A model generated the notes under the pieces. That model was given only the letters and a program-made list of their open reading frames with translations, was not told the DNA's origin and did no database searches. From Bermanella sp047621325 (GTDB lineage: Bacteria > Pseudomonadota > Gammaproteobacteria > Pseudomonadales > Oceanobacteraceae), in NCBI GenBank assembly GCA_047621325.1, contig JBLHLT010000007.1:118777-182776 (forward strand): a stretch of DNA of 64,000 nt. The letters run 5' to 3'. This document shows positions 23,446 to 33,263 of this stretch, piece by piece. Position numbers and translations under genes: made by a program. Every line of letters starts with the position of its first letter. The first letter of the stretch is position 1.

Positions 23446-26148
23446 TTAAATAACGCCCATCTCGCGGGCTTTAATAATCGCTTGCGTGCGGCTTTTAACG
23501 GCTAGTTTGCCATTAATACGACGAGCATGAGTCTTTACCGTATGTAAGCTAATAAATAACCGCTCTGCAATTTCTTGATTACTTAAACCTTCAGCGATTA
23601 ACTTGAGTACGGCTAACTCTCGCTGGCTAATAATGCTTCGAATTTGCGCAAACGCTTGGTTATGATGCCCTTGATCATTTAGCTCAATATTACTCAAAAT
23701 GGTTCGAATGAACTCTTTCTGTTTTATATTGGTGGGTAGTTTTTGATACAAAGCCGCCATGCCTGGGCTATATTCGATAAAGGGCATAATACAAAAGTTT
23801 TTTTCAGCCATCGAAATCGCCTTACGGAAATCCTGCAAAGCGTTGTCTTCTTGACCTAGTTGATATCGCAGCAATGCACGCATTAAATAGATGAAAATCA
23901 ACGAAAACCCTTGCTGATCTTGGGAGTTCACCTCTAATTTTTTATCCAGCTGTTTAAGTGCCGTCTTGTGCTGCCCTGCGATTGATTTAGCCCGAACCGA
24001 AAACACTTCAACCAAACCTTTTAAGTCAGGATAATGTTCCGGCGACAAACTGTATTCGTTTTGTTCAAGTAAACCTTGCAAGTACTTTAAATTTACAAGC
24101 GCAGTATCTATTTTATTTTCATCTATTAATAAATTGACACGCATAGTAGAAAGCCAAGGCTGATAAATAAAACCCGGCACTGACCAATATTGTAAAATGG
24201 CTTCTACTTTAGATAAATAATCATACGCTTTTTCAATTTGACCGCGCTGTCGAGCAAGGTTATTCAATAAAACATAACCCATAATGATATATGAATCATG
24301 ACACTGTTCAGATATCTGAATGCCTTGTAATAATAATTTTTCGGCCTCTTCTTTACGATTTCTTAGCCAAACAATATAACCCTTATAGACTAATAAGCGC
24401 CCATAGGCAGCGGCTTTATTTCGATTAGGTAAGCGCTCAGATAAAAACAAACCTTCATTTAACAATTTTTCAGAAAGATACAAATTCCCTTTTACTTGTT
24501 CAATTCGAGCCTGCTCATGCAACGCCAGCATCTCTAAATGTATACTGCCTACTGCTCGAGCCGTTTCAAATGACAAGCGATTATAGTGTCGAGCTTCACT
24601 TACCTTATTAAGCGTCATGTAAACATTTGACAAGTTAAAATAGGTAATCGACTTTGCCACATAATTACTGTCGTCTAATTTCTCTAGCGCTTGTTTACAC
24701 AGTTGTATCGCATTATTTATTTTGCCACGACAGCGAGCGATATAGGCACGAATGGCAAATAATTGCCCTGATACACCTTCAGTAATGATGTCTGACCCTG
24801 CCACTAAAAATCGATCCATTTGAGCCATGAGTCGTTCAGCATCATCTAATTGCTGTGCAAGTGCCAACGTCCAACTAAAAATAACCACTAGTCGAGGGGA
24901 AACCGTAATGACATCGTCGGGCAGTTGCTTTTTCCATGCCAGTAACTGAGCAATATCTTGTTCTTCTAATATCGCTTCTGCTGTAATTTGAAGTAATTGA
25001 GCCGCTTGTTGCTTATTGCCCGCTTTTAACGCCATCTCAACGGCTTCTACATAAAAGCCCTGTTGATTCAACCAAACACTTGCTTTTTCTAACTCGGCTA
25101 TTCGGCTTAATTTGTCACTTAAACTGGATAAATATAACCCCAACAACGGGTGCAAATGGAACCAACTGTTTTGGTTTTCATCCACAATTACTAACGCATG
25201 TTTTTTATAGAGCGCGTTTAAAATTACTTGGCTATCGCTTGTTGCGTAGACCGAATCTAAATACAAGCCATTTGCCTTACCTAAAAGTGCTAATTGAGTA
25301 CAAATAGCAAATTCTTCTCGTGTGATTAAAGGCCGCCACTGCTCTTCAAAGTAATCCACAATGATGAGTTCATCACCATTGATTTTAGTTAGTTTATCGC
25401 TTTCAAATAATTGCTTGATTAACACTAAGCCCGTAAACCAACCCTCACTTTGCAAATACATAGTATCCAATTGCGCAGGCTCTAATGGCTCTTTAATTGA
25501 ATGGGATAACCATTGCTGTGTTTCAACTTTGCTCAGTGCTAAATCATGTTCATTAAAATGTACGCATAGCCCTTGGCCAACGGCACGAGACATGGCAATT
25601 GGAAAAACAGATGTTGCAGTAAAATAAATATGTAAATTTGACGGCCCATGCTGCACAAGCTGTTCTATTAATTCTAAGCTTTCGGCACTATTTATGTGGT
25701 GCACATCGTCTAGTGCCAAATGTATAACATGAGGAGTAAGCGCAAGCTCTAAATGCAATAACGTAACAATTTCATCAATTGGTTTGGCATCTTCTAATGC
25801 CTTAAGCGTCTTTTTCACACTTTTAGTATCAGCAGAATGTATGGCACAGATTAAATACGTTAGTAATCGAAGAGGGTCGTTTTCTTTGGGATCAAGACTC
25901 AGCCAAGCAACCGCTTCTTTATGTATTTTTTTTTGATGCAGCCACTGCGCAAGCGCCAGCGACTTACCGTAACCGGACGCTGACTCAAATATGTAAAAAC
26001 GTGCTTGTGAGTTTTGCTCTAATTTCGCCATGACCGAGTCTCGGCGAATAAAATGCAGGGGTAATAGTGGCAACTGTAACTTCATTGCCAAAACCCGAAC
26101 GCGACTTTCAGAGAGTGTTTTAACTACAGAGTTTTCGATGGAAAACAC
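23446..26148 (-). CDS. MalT/AlkS-like large LuxR-family regulator
   Basis: The 900-residue product has the layout of ATP-dependent LuxR regulators. The AAA-like/STAND ATPase at the N terminus carries the P-loop ESASGYGKS (about 55-63) and a Walker B-like HLALDDVHH. A long TPR-like helical region runs from about 350 to 800. The C-terminal LuxR helix-turn-helix is at about 838-900 (SQRELAVLKLIAEGLSNQEIAERLFISLHTVKTHARRI). MalT senses maltotriose and AlkS senses alkanes; length and neighbours (lipase, DUF1302, DUF1329, FadL-like porin) favour a lipid- or hydrocarbon-responsive activator. That is inference. The start is a GTG preceded by AGGGG. Confidence 0.88.
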   Translation of the reverse strand: MFSIENSVVKTLSESRVRVLAMKLQLPLLPLHFIRRDSVMAKLEQNSQARFYIFESASGYGKSLALAQWLHQKKIHKEAVAWLSLDPKENDPLRLLTYLICAIHSADTKSVKKTLKALEDAKPIDEIVTLLHLELALTPHVIHLALDDVHHINSAESLELIEQLVQHGPSNLHIYFTATSVFPIAMSRAVGQGLCVHFNEHDLALSKVETQQWLSHSIKEPLEPAQLDTMYLQSEGWFTGLVLIKQLFESDKLTKINGDELIIVDYFEEQWRPLITREEFAICTQLALLGKANGLYLDSVYATSDSQVILNALYKKHALVIVDENQNSWFHLHPLLGLYLSSLSDKLSRIAELEKASVWLNQQGFYVEAVEMALKAGNKQQAAQLLQITAEAILEEQDIAQLLAWKKQLPDDVITVSPRLVVIFSWTLALAQQLDDAERLMAQMDRFLVAGSDIITEGVSGQLFAIRAYIARCRGKINNAIQLCKQALEKLDDSNYVAKSITYFNLSNVYMTLNKVSEARHYNRLSFETARAVGSIHLEMLALHEQARIEQVKGNLYLSEKLLNEGLFLSERLPNRNKAAAYGRLLVYKGYIVWLRNRKEEAEKLLLQGIQISEQCHDSYIIMGYVLLNNLARQRGQIEKAYDYLSKVEAILQYWSVPGFIYQPWLSTMRVNLLIDENKIDTALVNLKYLQGLLEQNEYSLSPEHYPDLKGLVEVFSVRAKSIAGQHKTALKQLDKKLEVNSQDQQGFSLIFIYLMRALLRYQLGQEDNALQDFRKAISMAEKNFCIMPFIEYSPGMAALYQKLPTNIKQKEFIRTILSNIELNDQGHHNQAFAQIRSIISQRELAVLKLIAEGLSNQEIAERLFISLHTVKTHARRINGKLAVKSRTQAIIKAREMGVI

Positions 26149-26406
26149 AACTTAGCCCCTGATATTTTTATTATTTTTAATCAATGCTGCTCAGACTGGA
26201 TACGCCAATTTGAACCTTGCATGAGAACACTTAGCATTAACAAGATCAAGACTTGATTTTGCTTTTAATAGATTGGCGCAATAGGTCTATCTGGTCATTA
26301 CCGACTACATCAATTAACCCCTTACTCATGCTCTTACAATTCAAAACCCAATTGGCTCTCAGTTACACATAATTAAAAAATCTAAATAATGTTAGATTCT
26401 ACGTCC

Positions 26407-26439
26407 ATAAAAAAAGCCCTTGTCCAAAGACAAGGGCTT
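26407..26439 (-). terminator. rho-independent terminator of the lipase-DUF1302-DUF1329 operon
   Basis: AAGCCCTTGTC and GACAAGGGCTT pair around caaa (26414-26439). On the minus strand a T-run follows. The remaining part of the 26149-26466 gap shows no gene and should contain the LuxR gene promoter. Confidence 0.9.
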
Positions 26440-26466
26440 CTTATTTTGCTAACTAACCGTAATTAA

Positions 26467-27831
26467 TTAACGCACACCCGAGCGACGAAGCGCAGCTGGT
26501 GTGTAATCTGTTTCACTACGAGTGAAACCAAAGTCATATGGCTTGGCTTCTTCGTTATCTAGGCCAAGTGCCAAGTAACGACCAGACTGTAGATCATACA
26601 ATGTTTCAATGGTGTACCAAGGCACTTTACGATCATAGAAGAAGATGTTGTGCGCTTCTGCTACACGCCATAGTTCGCCACGGCCATCGAAGTGATCGAT
26701 TTCAGTTGCTTGCCAAGTATCTTCATCAATGTAGAAAGTACGCTTACCATAGATATGACGCTGACCTTCTTTCAGTACGGCTTCAACATGCCATACACGG
26801 TGTAACTCGTAACGAGTTAGGTCTTGATTAATATGACCCGCTTTGATGATTTGATCATATTTCAAGTCACCTGAGTTTAACTTGTAAGAGTTATACGGAA
26901 TGTATACTTCTTTTTTACCGACTAACTTCCAAGTGTAACGATCTGGTGCGCCGTTATACATATCGAAGTTATCGGATGTACGTAGGCCGTCAGATGCGGT
27001 ACCAGGACCGTCATATGCTACCTGTGGTGCACGACGTACACGACGCTGGCCAGCATTATAAATCCAAGCCTTACGAGGCTCTTTTACTTGGTCTAATGTT
27101 TCATGAACAAGTAGCACGTTACCCGCTAAACGCGCTGGCGAAACCACATCTTGCTTAAAGTAAAACAGGATGTTGTTGTCTTTCATCGTGCTAGCATCGT
27201 AATCAGACAACTTGTTTTTAAAGGTAAATTCATCTTTAAATTTAACCATTGTATAACTACCGTTAGCTTGTGGTGTTGCTTGACCCACAACTCGACTAAC
27301 ACTGCCGCCACGGTAACGCACAATGTGATTCCAGATCACTTCAAGACCATCAGCCGGAATTGGGAACGGCACACCAACATCATAGTTAGACATACCATTA
27401 CCACCGCCAACTAACTTAGTGGCTGTCGCATTTTCTTTGGTTTTGTCATACACATTTTGTGGGTACGCTGAACTACGGCGAGTTTGATAAACCGGCATTT
27501 TGTAGGTTTCAGGGTACTTTTTAAACATAGCAATTTGACCTTCGGTCAAGTTTGCTGCGTATTTAGTGTAATTTTGCGCAGTGATCGTGAACTGCACTTT
27601 GTCACCCTTAAATGGGTCAATGTGCTTATCACCCACTTTAAAGCCTGCAGGTGATTCAATACCACCAGTCCAAGCTGGGATCGCGCCACCATTACCGTTT
27701 TTCTCAGCACCCATAGGCGTAAGGTCTTTACCTATACGCGCCGCTTCAGTTGCTGAAACTGCGGCCAGTACGTTACCGGCCGCCAGGGTCAGCGCAATGG
27801 CTGACCCGATTAGAGTTTTCTTCATTAACAT
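26467..27831 (-). CDS. DUF1329 family outer-membrane-associated protein
   Basis: The 454-residue product begins with a signal peptide (MLMKKTLIGSAIALTLAAGNVLA). Family features follow: RIGKDLTPMGAEKNGN, IPAWTGG, VGQATPQANGSY-type strands, RKAWIYNAGQRRVRRAPQVAYD, DRYTWKLVGKKEVYIPYNSY, HRVWHVEAVLKEGQRHIYGKRTFYIDEDTW and a tryptophan-rich end. DUF1329 proteins have a LolB-like fold and are found with DUF1302 partners in hydrophobic-compound and lipid-related operons. The exact role is unresolved. Forty-three bases separate it from the DUF1302 gene upstream, and a terminator closes the operon. A methionine two codons later is an alternative start. Confidence 0.9.
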   Translation of the reverse strand: MLMKKTLIGSAIALTLAAGNVLAAVSATEAARIGKDLTPMGAEKNGNGGAIPAWTGGIESPAGFKVGDKHIDPFKGDKVQFTITAQNYTKYAANLTEGQIAMFKKYPETYKMPVYQTRRSSAYPQNVYDKTKENATATKLVGGGNGMSNYDVGVPFPIPADGLEVIWNHIVRYRGGSVSRVVGQATPQANGSYTMVKFKDEFTFKNKLSDYDASTMKDNNILFYFKQDVVSPARLAGNVLLVHETLDQVKEPRKAWIYNAGQRRVRRAPQVAYDGPGTASDGLRTSDNFDMYNGAPDRYTWKLVGKKEVYIPYNSYKLNSGDLKYDQIIKAGHINQDLTRYELHRVWHVEAVLKEGQRHIYGKRTFYIDEDTWQATEIDHFDGRGELWRVAEAHNIFFYDRKVPWYTIETLYDLQSGRYLALGLDNEEAKPYDFGFTRSETDYTPAALRRSGVR

Positions 27832-27874
27832 ATCTATTCCTTAACAATTATGAGCTTACAAAAAAGTGTAGCAG

Positions 27875-29845
27875 TTAGAACGTCACTTTAAGATTTAAGC
27901 TAACATTGTCGCGATCTTTGGTTACGTTGTAATCACCGCCATCAAAGATGTTGTAAGCAATGCCGCCACTGTAAGTATTCAAATAATCAAAGTTAAGACC
28001 TAAACCGACTTGCACTCGGCCATCAACAAACTGACTACCTGGCTCTGGCCCATTGTTATGGTCATAACCAAGAGCTAGAGTTGGTGTCATATTGATGCCC
28101 AAGAAAGCATTCGGATAGCTAAGTGAACTACGGACACGAATACCAGCAGAGGTTTCATCTACATAGCCATCATTTGTACAGTTTGCTGGGGTTTCGTTAG
28201 TGCCCTTATCCCCGTCGACACCAGCTGCAACCGAATTTTGCTCACTCGCATCACAGGTATAAAATGCACCGGTACCGTTATCAAGTGCAACAGGGTCAAA
28301 AGAACCAACGCCATAAACTCCAGAACGACCGTAACGAGCGTCATCCTTGCTTCTTAGATCTACAACATGTGTCATGCCAATCTCAGTTGCGAGAGTAAGA
28401 CGGGAAGCGCCTAAGATTTGATCAAAGAACTTAATGAATGTCATTTGAGCCTGAACAATGTCATATAAGTCATAGCCCTCAAGTGCTTCACCAGCTAGAG
28501 CAGCCTTAGCGGCCGCAACTTCGGTTGCATTATTAACATTTAAGTCACCACCAGTCGCTTCATCATAACGCTGCTTAAACATTTTACTGCTTGGTACAAG
28601 GTTACCAGCTAGTAACAGCTCAAGAGAGTTATGCTGGATTGGTCGATCCTGAGTAACGCTGACCTCACCACCTAATGACCAACCACTGTCGGTAGTTCTA
28701 CTAAAACTAATACCGGTAAGCTTGATATCTTCAGGGAAGATAATTGCATAGCTAGGGAATGCAGCACCAGGATTGCTAGCGTTAACAGGTGTATCACCAA
28801 CGCCATCATTATCACTATCCTGTAATGGGTTAGCTACCTTACCTGAAATAAGCGGAGTACGACTATGGATATTCATATGGTAAAAGCCAAACTCAGTATC
28901 ACCAAGTGCTTCCGAGTACCAACGTAATGCTAAACCAAATTGACCATCATCGCTCGGCTCAATATCGTTCATACGCTCAGCTATTGGCGCACTACGATTA
29001 GCAGGTCCAATTATACCAGCCGCTATTTCGTCTTCACGCAACTCAAGGAATGCTTTTTCACCAGCAGTACCACCCAGAAAAACAGGGCCACAACCGTCGG
29101 CTACAAAGTCTACGGTTGAGAAAAATGTGCCACATGGATCAATACGCGTTTTTTCCCACTCCAATTGATAAAACCCTTCTAGCGTGATGTTATCAGTCAA
29201 GCCTATTGAGGCATAAGCTAAGTTCACAGGTAATAGAACTTCTTTAACCTCAACACCCGGCTTACGTGCAGCAGATGCATCAATCGGGTTTATTGAGTTA
29301 ATACCACCTTGAATAAAGGTACTCTCACCCCAGCTAAGCACTTGACGACCAAGTCGCGCTGATACCGGCGTATTGCCCACGTCAAAGTTGTACCATACGA
29401 AGGCATCTAAAAGATCATAACCGCTACCGGCTGCATCCTTAGCCGCGTCATTGAATGGCTTCCAAGCTGGGTCTTCATCCATAATGACAAAGTCATGAAA
29501 TGCCTTTCCACGCACTAAGGCACCAAATTTTTGGTAAGAAAGTTCTAAGTCAACGTTGGCTTTAATGACGTTGGTATAGGCATCGCCCTTCTCAAAGTTT
29601 AAGTTACCATCATCAAAGTTATAAGTAGAACCTGAAGCATTATCGACTAAATCCGATGTTCCGTATTTTGACACTAAAGTTGAATCAGGGTCTTCTGTAC
29701 GGAATGCAATACCGTAGCTGATAGACGTACCCAATTGTAAATTTAAATCACCAGCGCTGAATTCCAAACCCTGCGCGCTACCTGCTGTAACAGCAAGCGC
29801 TAATGGCAAAGGTTTAAAGCACTTAAGGAATGTTTTTCTTATCAT
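27875..29845 (-). CDS. DUF1302 family outer-membrane protein
   Basis: The 656-residue product has a signal peptide (MIRKTFLKCFKPLPLALAVTAGSAQG). A family-typical mature start follows, LEFSAGDLNLQLGTSISYGIAFRTEDPDS, then SARLGRQVLSWGESTFIQGGINSINPIDASAARKPG, the signature of DUF1302. It ends in NVSLNLKVTF with phenylalanine, as expected of a barrel. DUF1302 proteins occur with DUF1329 proteins in marine and Pseudomonas lipid- or hydrocarbon-associated operons. The cysteine-containing loop CTNDGYVDE and others may bind calcium or form disulfides, but this is uncertain. It sits between the lipase and DUF1329 genes. Confidence 0.9.
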   Translation of the reverse strand: MIRKTFLKCFKPLPLALAVTAGSAQGLEFSAGDLNLQLGTSISYGIAFRTEDPDSTLVSKYGTSDLVDNASGSTYNFDDGNLNFEKGDAYTNVIKANVDLELSYQKFGALVRGKAFHDFVIMDEDPAWKPFNDAAKDAAGSGYDLLDAFVWYNFDVGNTPVSARLGRQVLSWGESTFIQGGINSINPIDASAARKPGVEVKEVLLPVNLAYASIGLTDNITLEGFYQLEWEKTRIDPCGTFFSTVDFVADGCGPVFLGGTAGEKAFLELREDEIAAGIIGPANRSAPIAERMNDIEPSDDGQFGLALRWYSEALGDTEFGFYHMNIHSRTPLISGKVANPLQDSDNDGVGDTPVNASNPGAAFPSYAIIFPEDIKLTGISFSRTTDSGWSLGGEVSVTQDRPIQHNSLELLLAGNLVPSSKMFKQRYDEATGGDLNVNNATEVAAAKAALAGEALEGYDLYDIVQAQMTFIKFFDQILGASRLTLATEIGMTHVVDLRSKDDARYGRSGVYGVGSFDPVALDNGTGAFYTCDASEQNSVAAGVDGDKGTNETPANCTNDGYVDETSAGIRVRSSLSYPNAFLGINMTPTLALGYDHNNGPEPGSQFVDGRVQVGLGLNFDYLNTYSGGIAYNIFDGGDYNVTKDRDNVSLNLKVTF

Positions 29846-29900
29846 AATTTCCTCCAGACCTAGCCTGCATTGAGCAAGCTAGGTTAATTAATTCTTATTA

Positions 29901-32810
29901 TTAAGGTGCAGTTTGCACTACAGCAGTATTTGTAACGGTCACATCCTGACCAGCTGAGCTGATAAATGATATAAGCTGAACCATCATTTCTGCGAAAACA
30001 CCCTTAGTAGCAGCATCTGATCCGGCAAATGAACTGTGCTCACCCTCTGTGTACTTAACAACTGCATTAAGCGCAGCAGAAGTATCTTGAGAAGTGCTTA
30101 CTTGAGTTTGATCCAATGCCGTTATTAACGGATCAGAACCTGACAAGTAAGAAGGCAAAGACGGGTACGTTTTAACTGATGTAACTGTATTTCCAGGCAA
30201 TGTATTTGATGGAATTGTCTGATCAGAAGGATTATCCGTTGTACCATCACCTGCAATTTGCAATGTAAGTATTGGAGTACCCGTTGCTTTTAATTGCGAG
30301 GCAAAGTTAATAGAATCTCCAGAATCAACTGTCGCTTGGAAAACATTTTTGGTTAGCTCAAATAATGACGAACCTTGGCTTAAATCTAGGCCAGCACTTG
30401 TGCCAAGCGCTTCAAGACCACCTACAATCGTGCCCGCAAATGATCCTGAGTTTTCCAGTAGTGCTACAACACCCGCTCCTGGATTCGCGAGAGTTGCTGT
30501 TTTAATAACCGGTAGCGTTACATTACAAGTAGTACAACCAGAAACACCGGAGCCTACAGCATTATTAACCGCTACAAAGTTAGCACCCAAAACAGCACCC
30601 AAAGAGTGACCAATAAAGTGCACGTTAGTCGTATCAAATGAATCACTTCCGTCACCATTAAAATCCATAAATGCAAGAGAGGCATTAAGATTTAATAAGT
30701 CCATAACCGCTTGGCGCATATGATCACGCGTAGACTGGAAAGACTCTAAGTTAATGAAGAAGTCGCCTCGCTTATCTGCTTGAGCCTTAGCCGCCGTATC
30801 TGCAGCATCAACCGCAGCATCCGCAGCAATAAGGGCATCACCAGACAGTGAAGCTGCATTTGCAGCTTTCAAGCCTGCTGTCACCATGCTCATAATTGTG
30901 TCATCCATTGGGAATGGTTTTGAGGCAATGCCTGTAACTCGCTTTAAACCAAAGTGACGTTGACTACTTACTGTTTCCCCTGATGCAGCAAACGCACTTA
31001 AAGTCACCGCGCTGACAGCACTGATAGTCAAGTCATTAGTTAAACCATGCATTGGTAAATCAATTGCGACTGTAGCCATACAATTATCCGCTGCCGCTAA
31101 CTGTGCAGCAGGCATAAAGCTTGACGTACGGTCAGCTGTAATACCGTGTTGAAAAATAACAGGTTTATAAACATTACCCGTACAAGCCGTGTCATAAATA
31201 ACGCTTACTGGTACATCTACATACTCAACCATTTCAGCCAAAGGAAACAAACGAGTAACGTTAGTGGATGGTGCAGTTACCGCAGTAGCAGGTACACCTG
31301 CCGCAGTAAGAATTGCAGAAAGATCTGTTCCTAACGTGCCATCAGCTTTCCAGAAATCAAAGACGTTAGCACCTTTAGTTGAGAAGTTCGCTAGGTCACC
31401 AACTAGGTCAACAGTCCCTGAATAATAAGGTAGCTTAATTGTACCGTTAGAGACTCGAATAGTACCTGACAGACCTAAATTTGTGCCTATAGCGCCAGCT
31501 AAAGTTGAACCTAAGTCAAGTGCGGCGCCACCTGTAGTAAAATCACTAGTACGCGGCGCTGGAGAAGGAATTGCTTTGTGGATTGTAGCCAGGCCACCAA
31601 TGGCTGTCTGCTGTGCTGTCGCATCAGCACCAAGTGCCGCTAACGTTCCAATTGCTACTGCATCTGAGCCAGCTGCTTCTGTAGCAATCTGAGTATAAAC
31701 TGCCGTCACTGCAGCAGTAATTCCACCATCAGCATCACCCGAATTAGCTTGTAAAGAAGCTTCCATCGTATAGCGGTACTTAGCTGGCAATGTAATATTA
31801 AATGCTTCTCCTGTCGCCTGATTCACTGCGCCAGCTACATAGTTAGCAGGAGCTGCCATTGAATTTAGTACAGCTGTTGTACCACCTGTCGTAAACGAGA
31901 AAGAAAACACAATGTTGTCAGCTGTATACGACATACCAGCGGCACCAAAGTAACCCGATGCTAATGCCTCATAACCTCGGATAGCGGTTTGCAATGATGC
32001 CCTAGTTTTGGTTCCAGCATCTTGGCCAGTCAAAAAATTAGCTGAAGAACTTAATACACTATAAAGAGGTGATGGTATAACTGACTTACCGTTACTATCT
32101 TTGATAGCGTCTGTTAATACAATTACATAGCGAGTAGCTGGATTAAGTGGTGCAGTTGGAGATATTCGTAAAACATTACCAGTACCAATAACAGAAGCAG
32201 ACGTCGACGTGGCAAATGTAATAACTGACGCATCAATCGCAACAGGTGCACCTGGTGTTGGAGACTCAGAGGTTAATAATGGATCTTCACCTTCTGGGTA
32301 AACCAGAGGAATAACAAATACTGTCGCACCTGAACCTGAACCAATAACAGAAGAGGCGTCAATCGCAGCGCTAAATGGAATATCCATTTGAGCCGACGTA
32401 CTAAAGCCATCCAGATCCGCGACAGCAGAGAAAATTGGGTTATAACCCTCAGCGCCTAAACTAGCATTACCTTGCTTCAGTGGAATTGTGCCATCCGTAG
32501 TGGGTTTACCATTTGCATCACATGAGCCATCTGCATCTGCATCAGTACAGTCAGCATCTGCACCACCCTTAAAAAGTAAGTCTAAAGTAACAGGTGCTTC
32601 AACTAAACCTGTAGGCAAGGTCTTAGCTGGATTAAATAACGGGTACGTTGTCCCTAAAGTAGCCGCATTTTCTTGAATATATTCAGGCGTCCCTGACTCA
32701 AGAGGTAGCTGATTAATTTCATTATTATCCGCTGTACTGCTTATATTACAGCCTGCAAGTCCCACCATCGAGGCTGTGACGGCAAGGCTTAAGAGGGATT
32801 TTTTAAGCAT
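29901..32810 (-). CDS. VolA/Pla-1-like surface lipoprotein lipase
   Basis: I start the gene at the ATG at 32810, where a lipoprotein signal begins (MLKKSLLSLAVTASMVGLAGC, lipobox LAGC). The longer frame adds 36 residues with no signal logic. The 969-residue protein keeps a serine-hydrolase nucleophile elbow, HFIGHSLGAVLG, with the serine near residue 736. Possible partners are an aspartate in AGDGTTDNPSD and a histidine in GEHSSF (near 925). Size and layout fit the VolA/Pla-1/cef extracellular lipase family; VolA of Vibrio cholerae is a surface lysophospholipase that feeds fatty acids to FadL. Many D-x-D-rich loops (DADCTDADADGSCD) may bind calcium. It is first in a three-gene operon. Confidence 0.87.
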   Translation of the reverse strand: MLKKSLLSLAVTASMVGLAGCNISSTADNNEINQLPLESGTPEYIQENAATLGTTYPLFNPAKTLPTGLVEAPVTLDLLFKGGADADCTDADADGSCDANGKPTTDGTIPLKQGNASLGAEGYNPIFSAVADLDGFSTSAQMDIPFSAAIDASSVIGSGSGATVFVIPLVYPEGEDPLLTSESPTPGAPVAIDASVITFATSTSASVIGTGNVLRISPTAPLNPATRYVIVLTDAIKDSNGKSVIPSPLYSVLSSSANFLTGQDAGTKTRASLQTAIRGYEALASGYFGAAGMSYTADNIVFSFSFTTGGTTAVLNSMAAPANYVAGAVNQATGEAFNITLPAKYRYTMEASLQANSGDADGGITAAVTAVYTQIATEAAGSDAVAIGTLAALGADATAQQTAIGGLATIHKAIPSPAPRTSDFTTGGAALDLGSTLAGAIGTNLGLSGTIRVSNGTIKLPYYSGTVDLVGDLANFSTKGANVFDFWKADGTLGTDLSAILTAAGVPATAVTAPSTNVTRLFPLAEMVEYVDVPVSVIYDTACTGNVYKPVIFQHGITADRTSSFMPAAQLAAADNCMATVAIDLPMHGLTNDLTISAVSAVTLSAFAASGETVSSQRHFGLKRVTGIASKPFPMDDTIMSMVTAGLKAANAASLSGDALIAADAAVDAADTAAKAQADKRGDFFINLESFQSTRDHMRQAVMDLLNLNASLAFMDFNGDGSDSFDTTNVHFIGHSLGAVLGANFVAVNNAVGSGVSGCTTCNVTLPVIKTATLANPGAGVVALLENSGSFAGTIVGGLEALGTSAGLDLSQGSSLFELTKNVFQATVDSGDSINFASQLKATGTPILTLQIAGDGTTDNPSDQTIPSNTLPGNTVTSVKTYPSLPSYLSGSDPLITALDQTQVSTSQDTSAALNAVVKYTEGEHSSFAGSDAATKGVFAEMMVQLISFISSAGQDVTVTNTAVVQTAP

Positions 32811-33263
32811 AGGAGTAGTTTCCCTTGTTTTTATGATTGTTAGGACTTGCTTAATTATTGAGGCCATAGGCCATTGAACAGCCCCGAATATAACGAAGGG
32901 GCGCACAAATAAGATCACACTAAAGTATGATTAACCCCATAGTAGAGGGCTTAATTGGCGAATAAAATCAAACAACCGTTTGAATGAGGTACGCCTGTTC
33001 TACTATTAGAGTGATTACACTAAGCGCGCACAATATGAATACTATTCTTAAGCTCAGCAAGGATATTTTGTAGTTATTTCATACATTTGCGGTCAAAAAG
33101 GGTTATTAGTTTGTACTTACTCTTAAATCAAACCGCTAATCGTGTTGATCAACCTTGTCATGGTGGCTGATGGCGAAGCTTGGTACAATTTGCGCCCTTT
33201 ATTCTTGTCTCTATGTTTTAGAGTCTTCCCCAGGGCACGCCCTGATTCAGTATGAGGTTTGTT
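32811..33263. promoter_or_regulatory. divergent intergenic region, lipase operon and thiolase
   Basis: About 450 bp without a supported gene, holding promoters in both directions. For the thiolase, an extended minus-10 TGGTACAAT lies at 33181-33189 without a good minus-35. A small hairpin, CAGGG/CCCTG, is at 33231-33244 in the leader, just before the GAGG ribosome binding site. Confidence 0.45.

Noticed and set aside
32811..32918. 36-codon N-terminal extension of the surface lipase
   Set aside because: It would move the lipoprotein signal and lipobox away from the N terminus.
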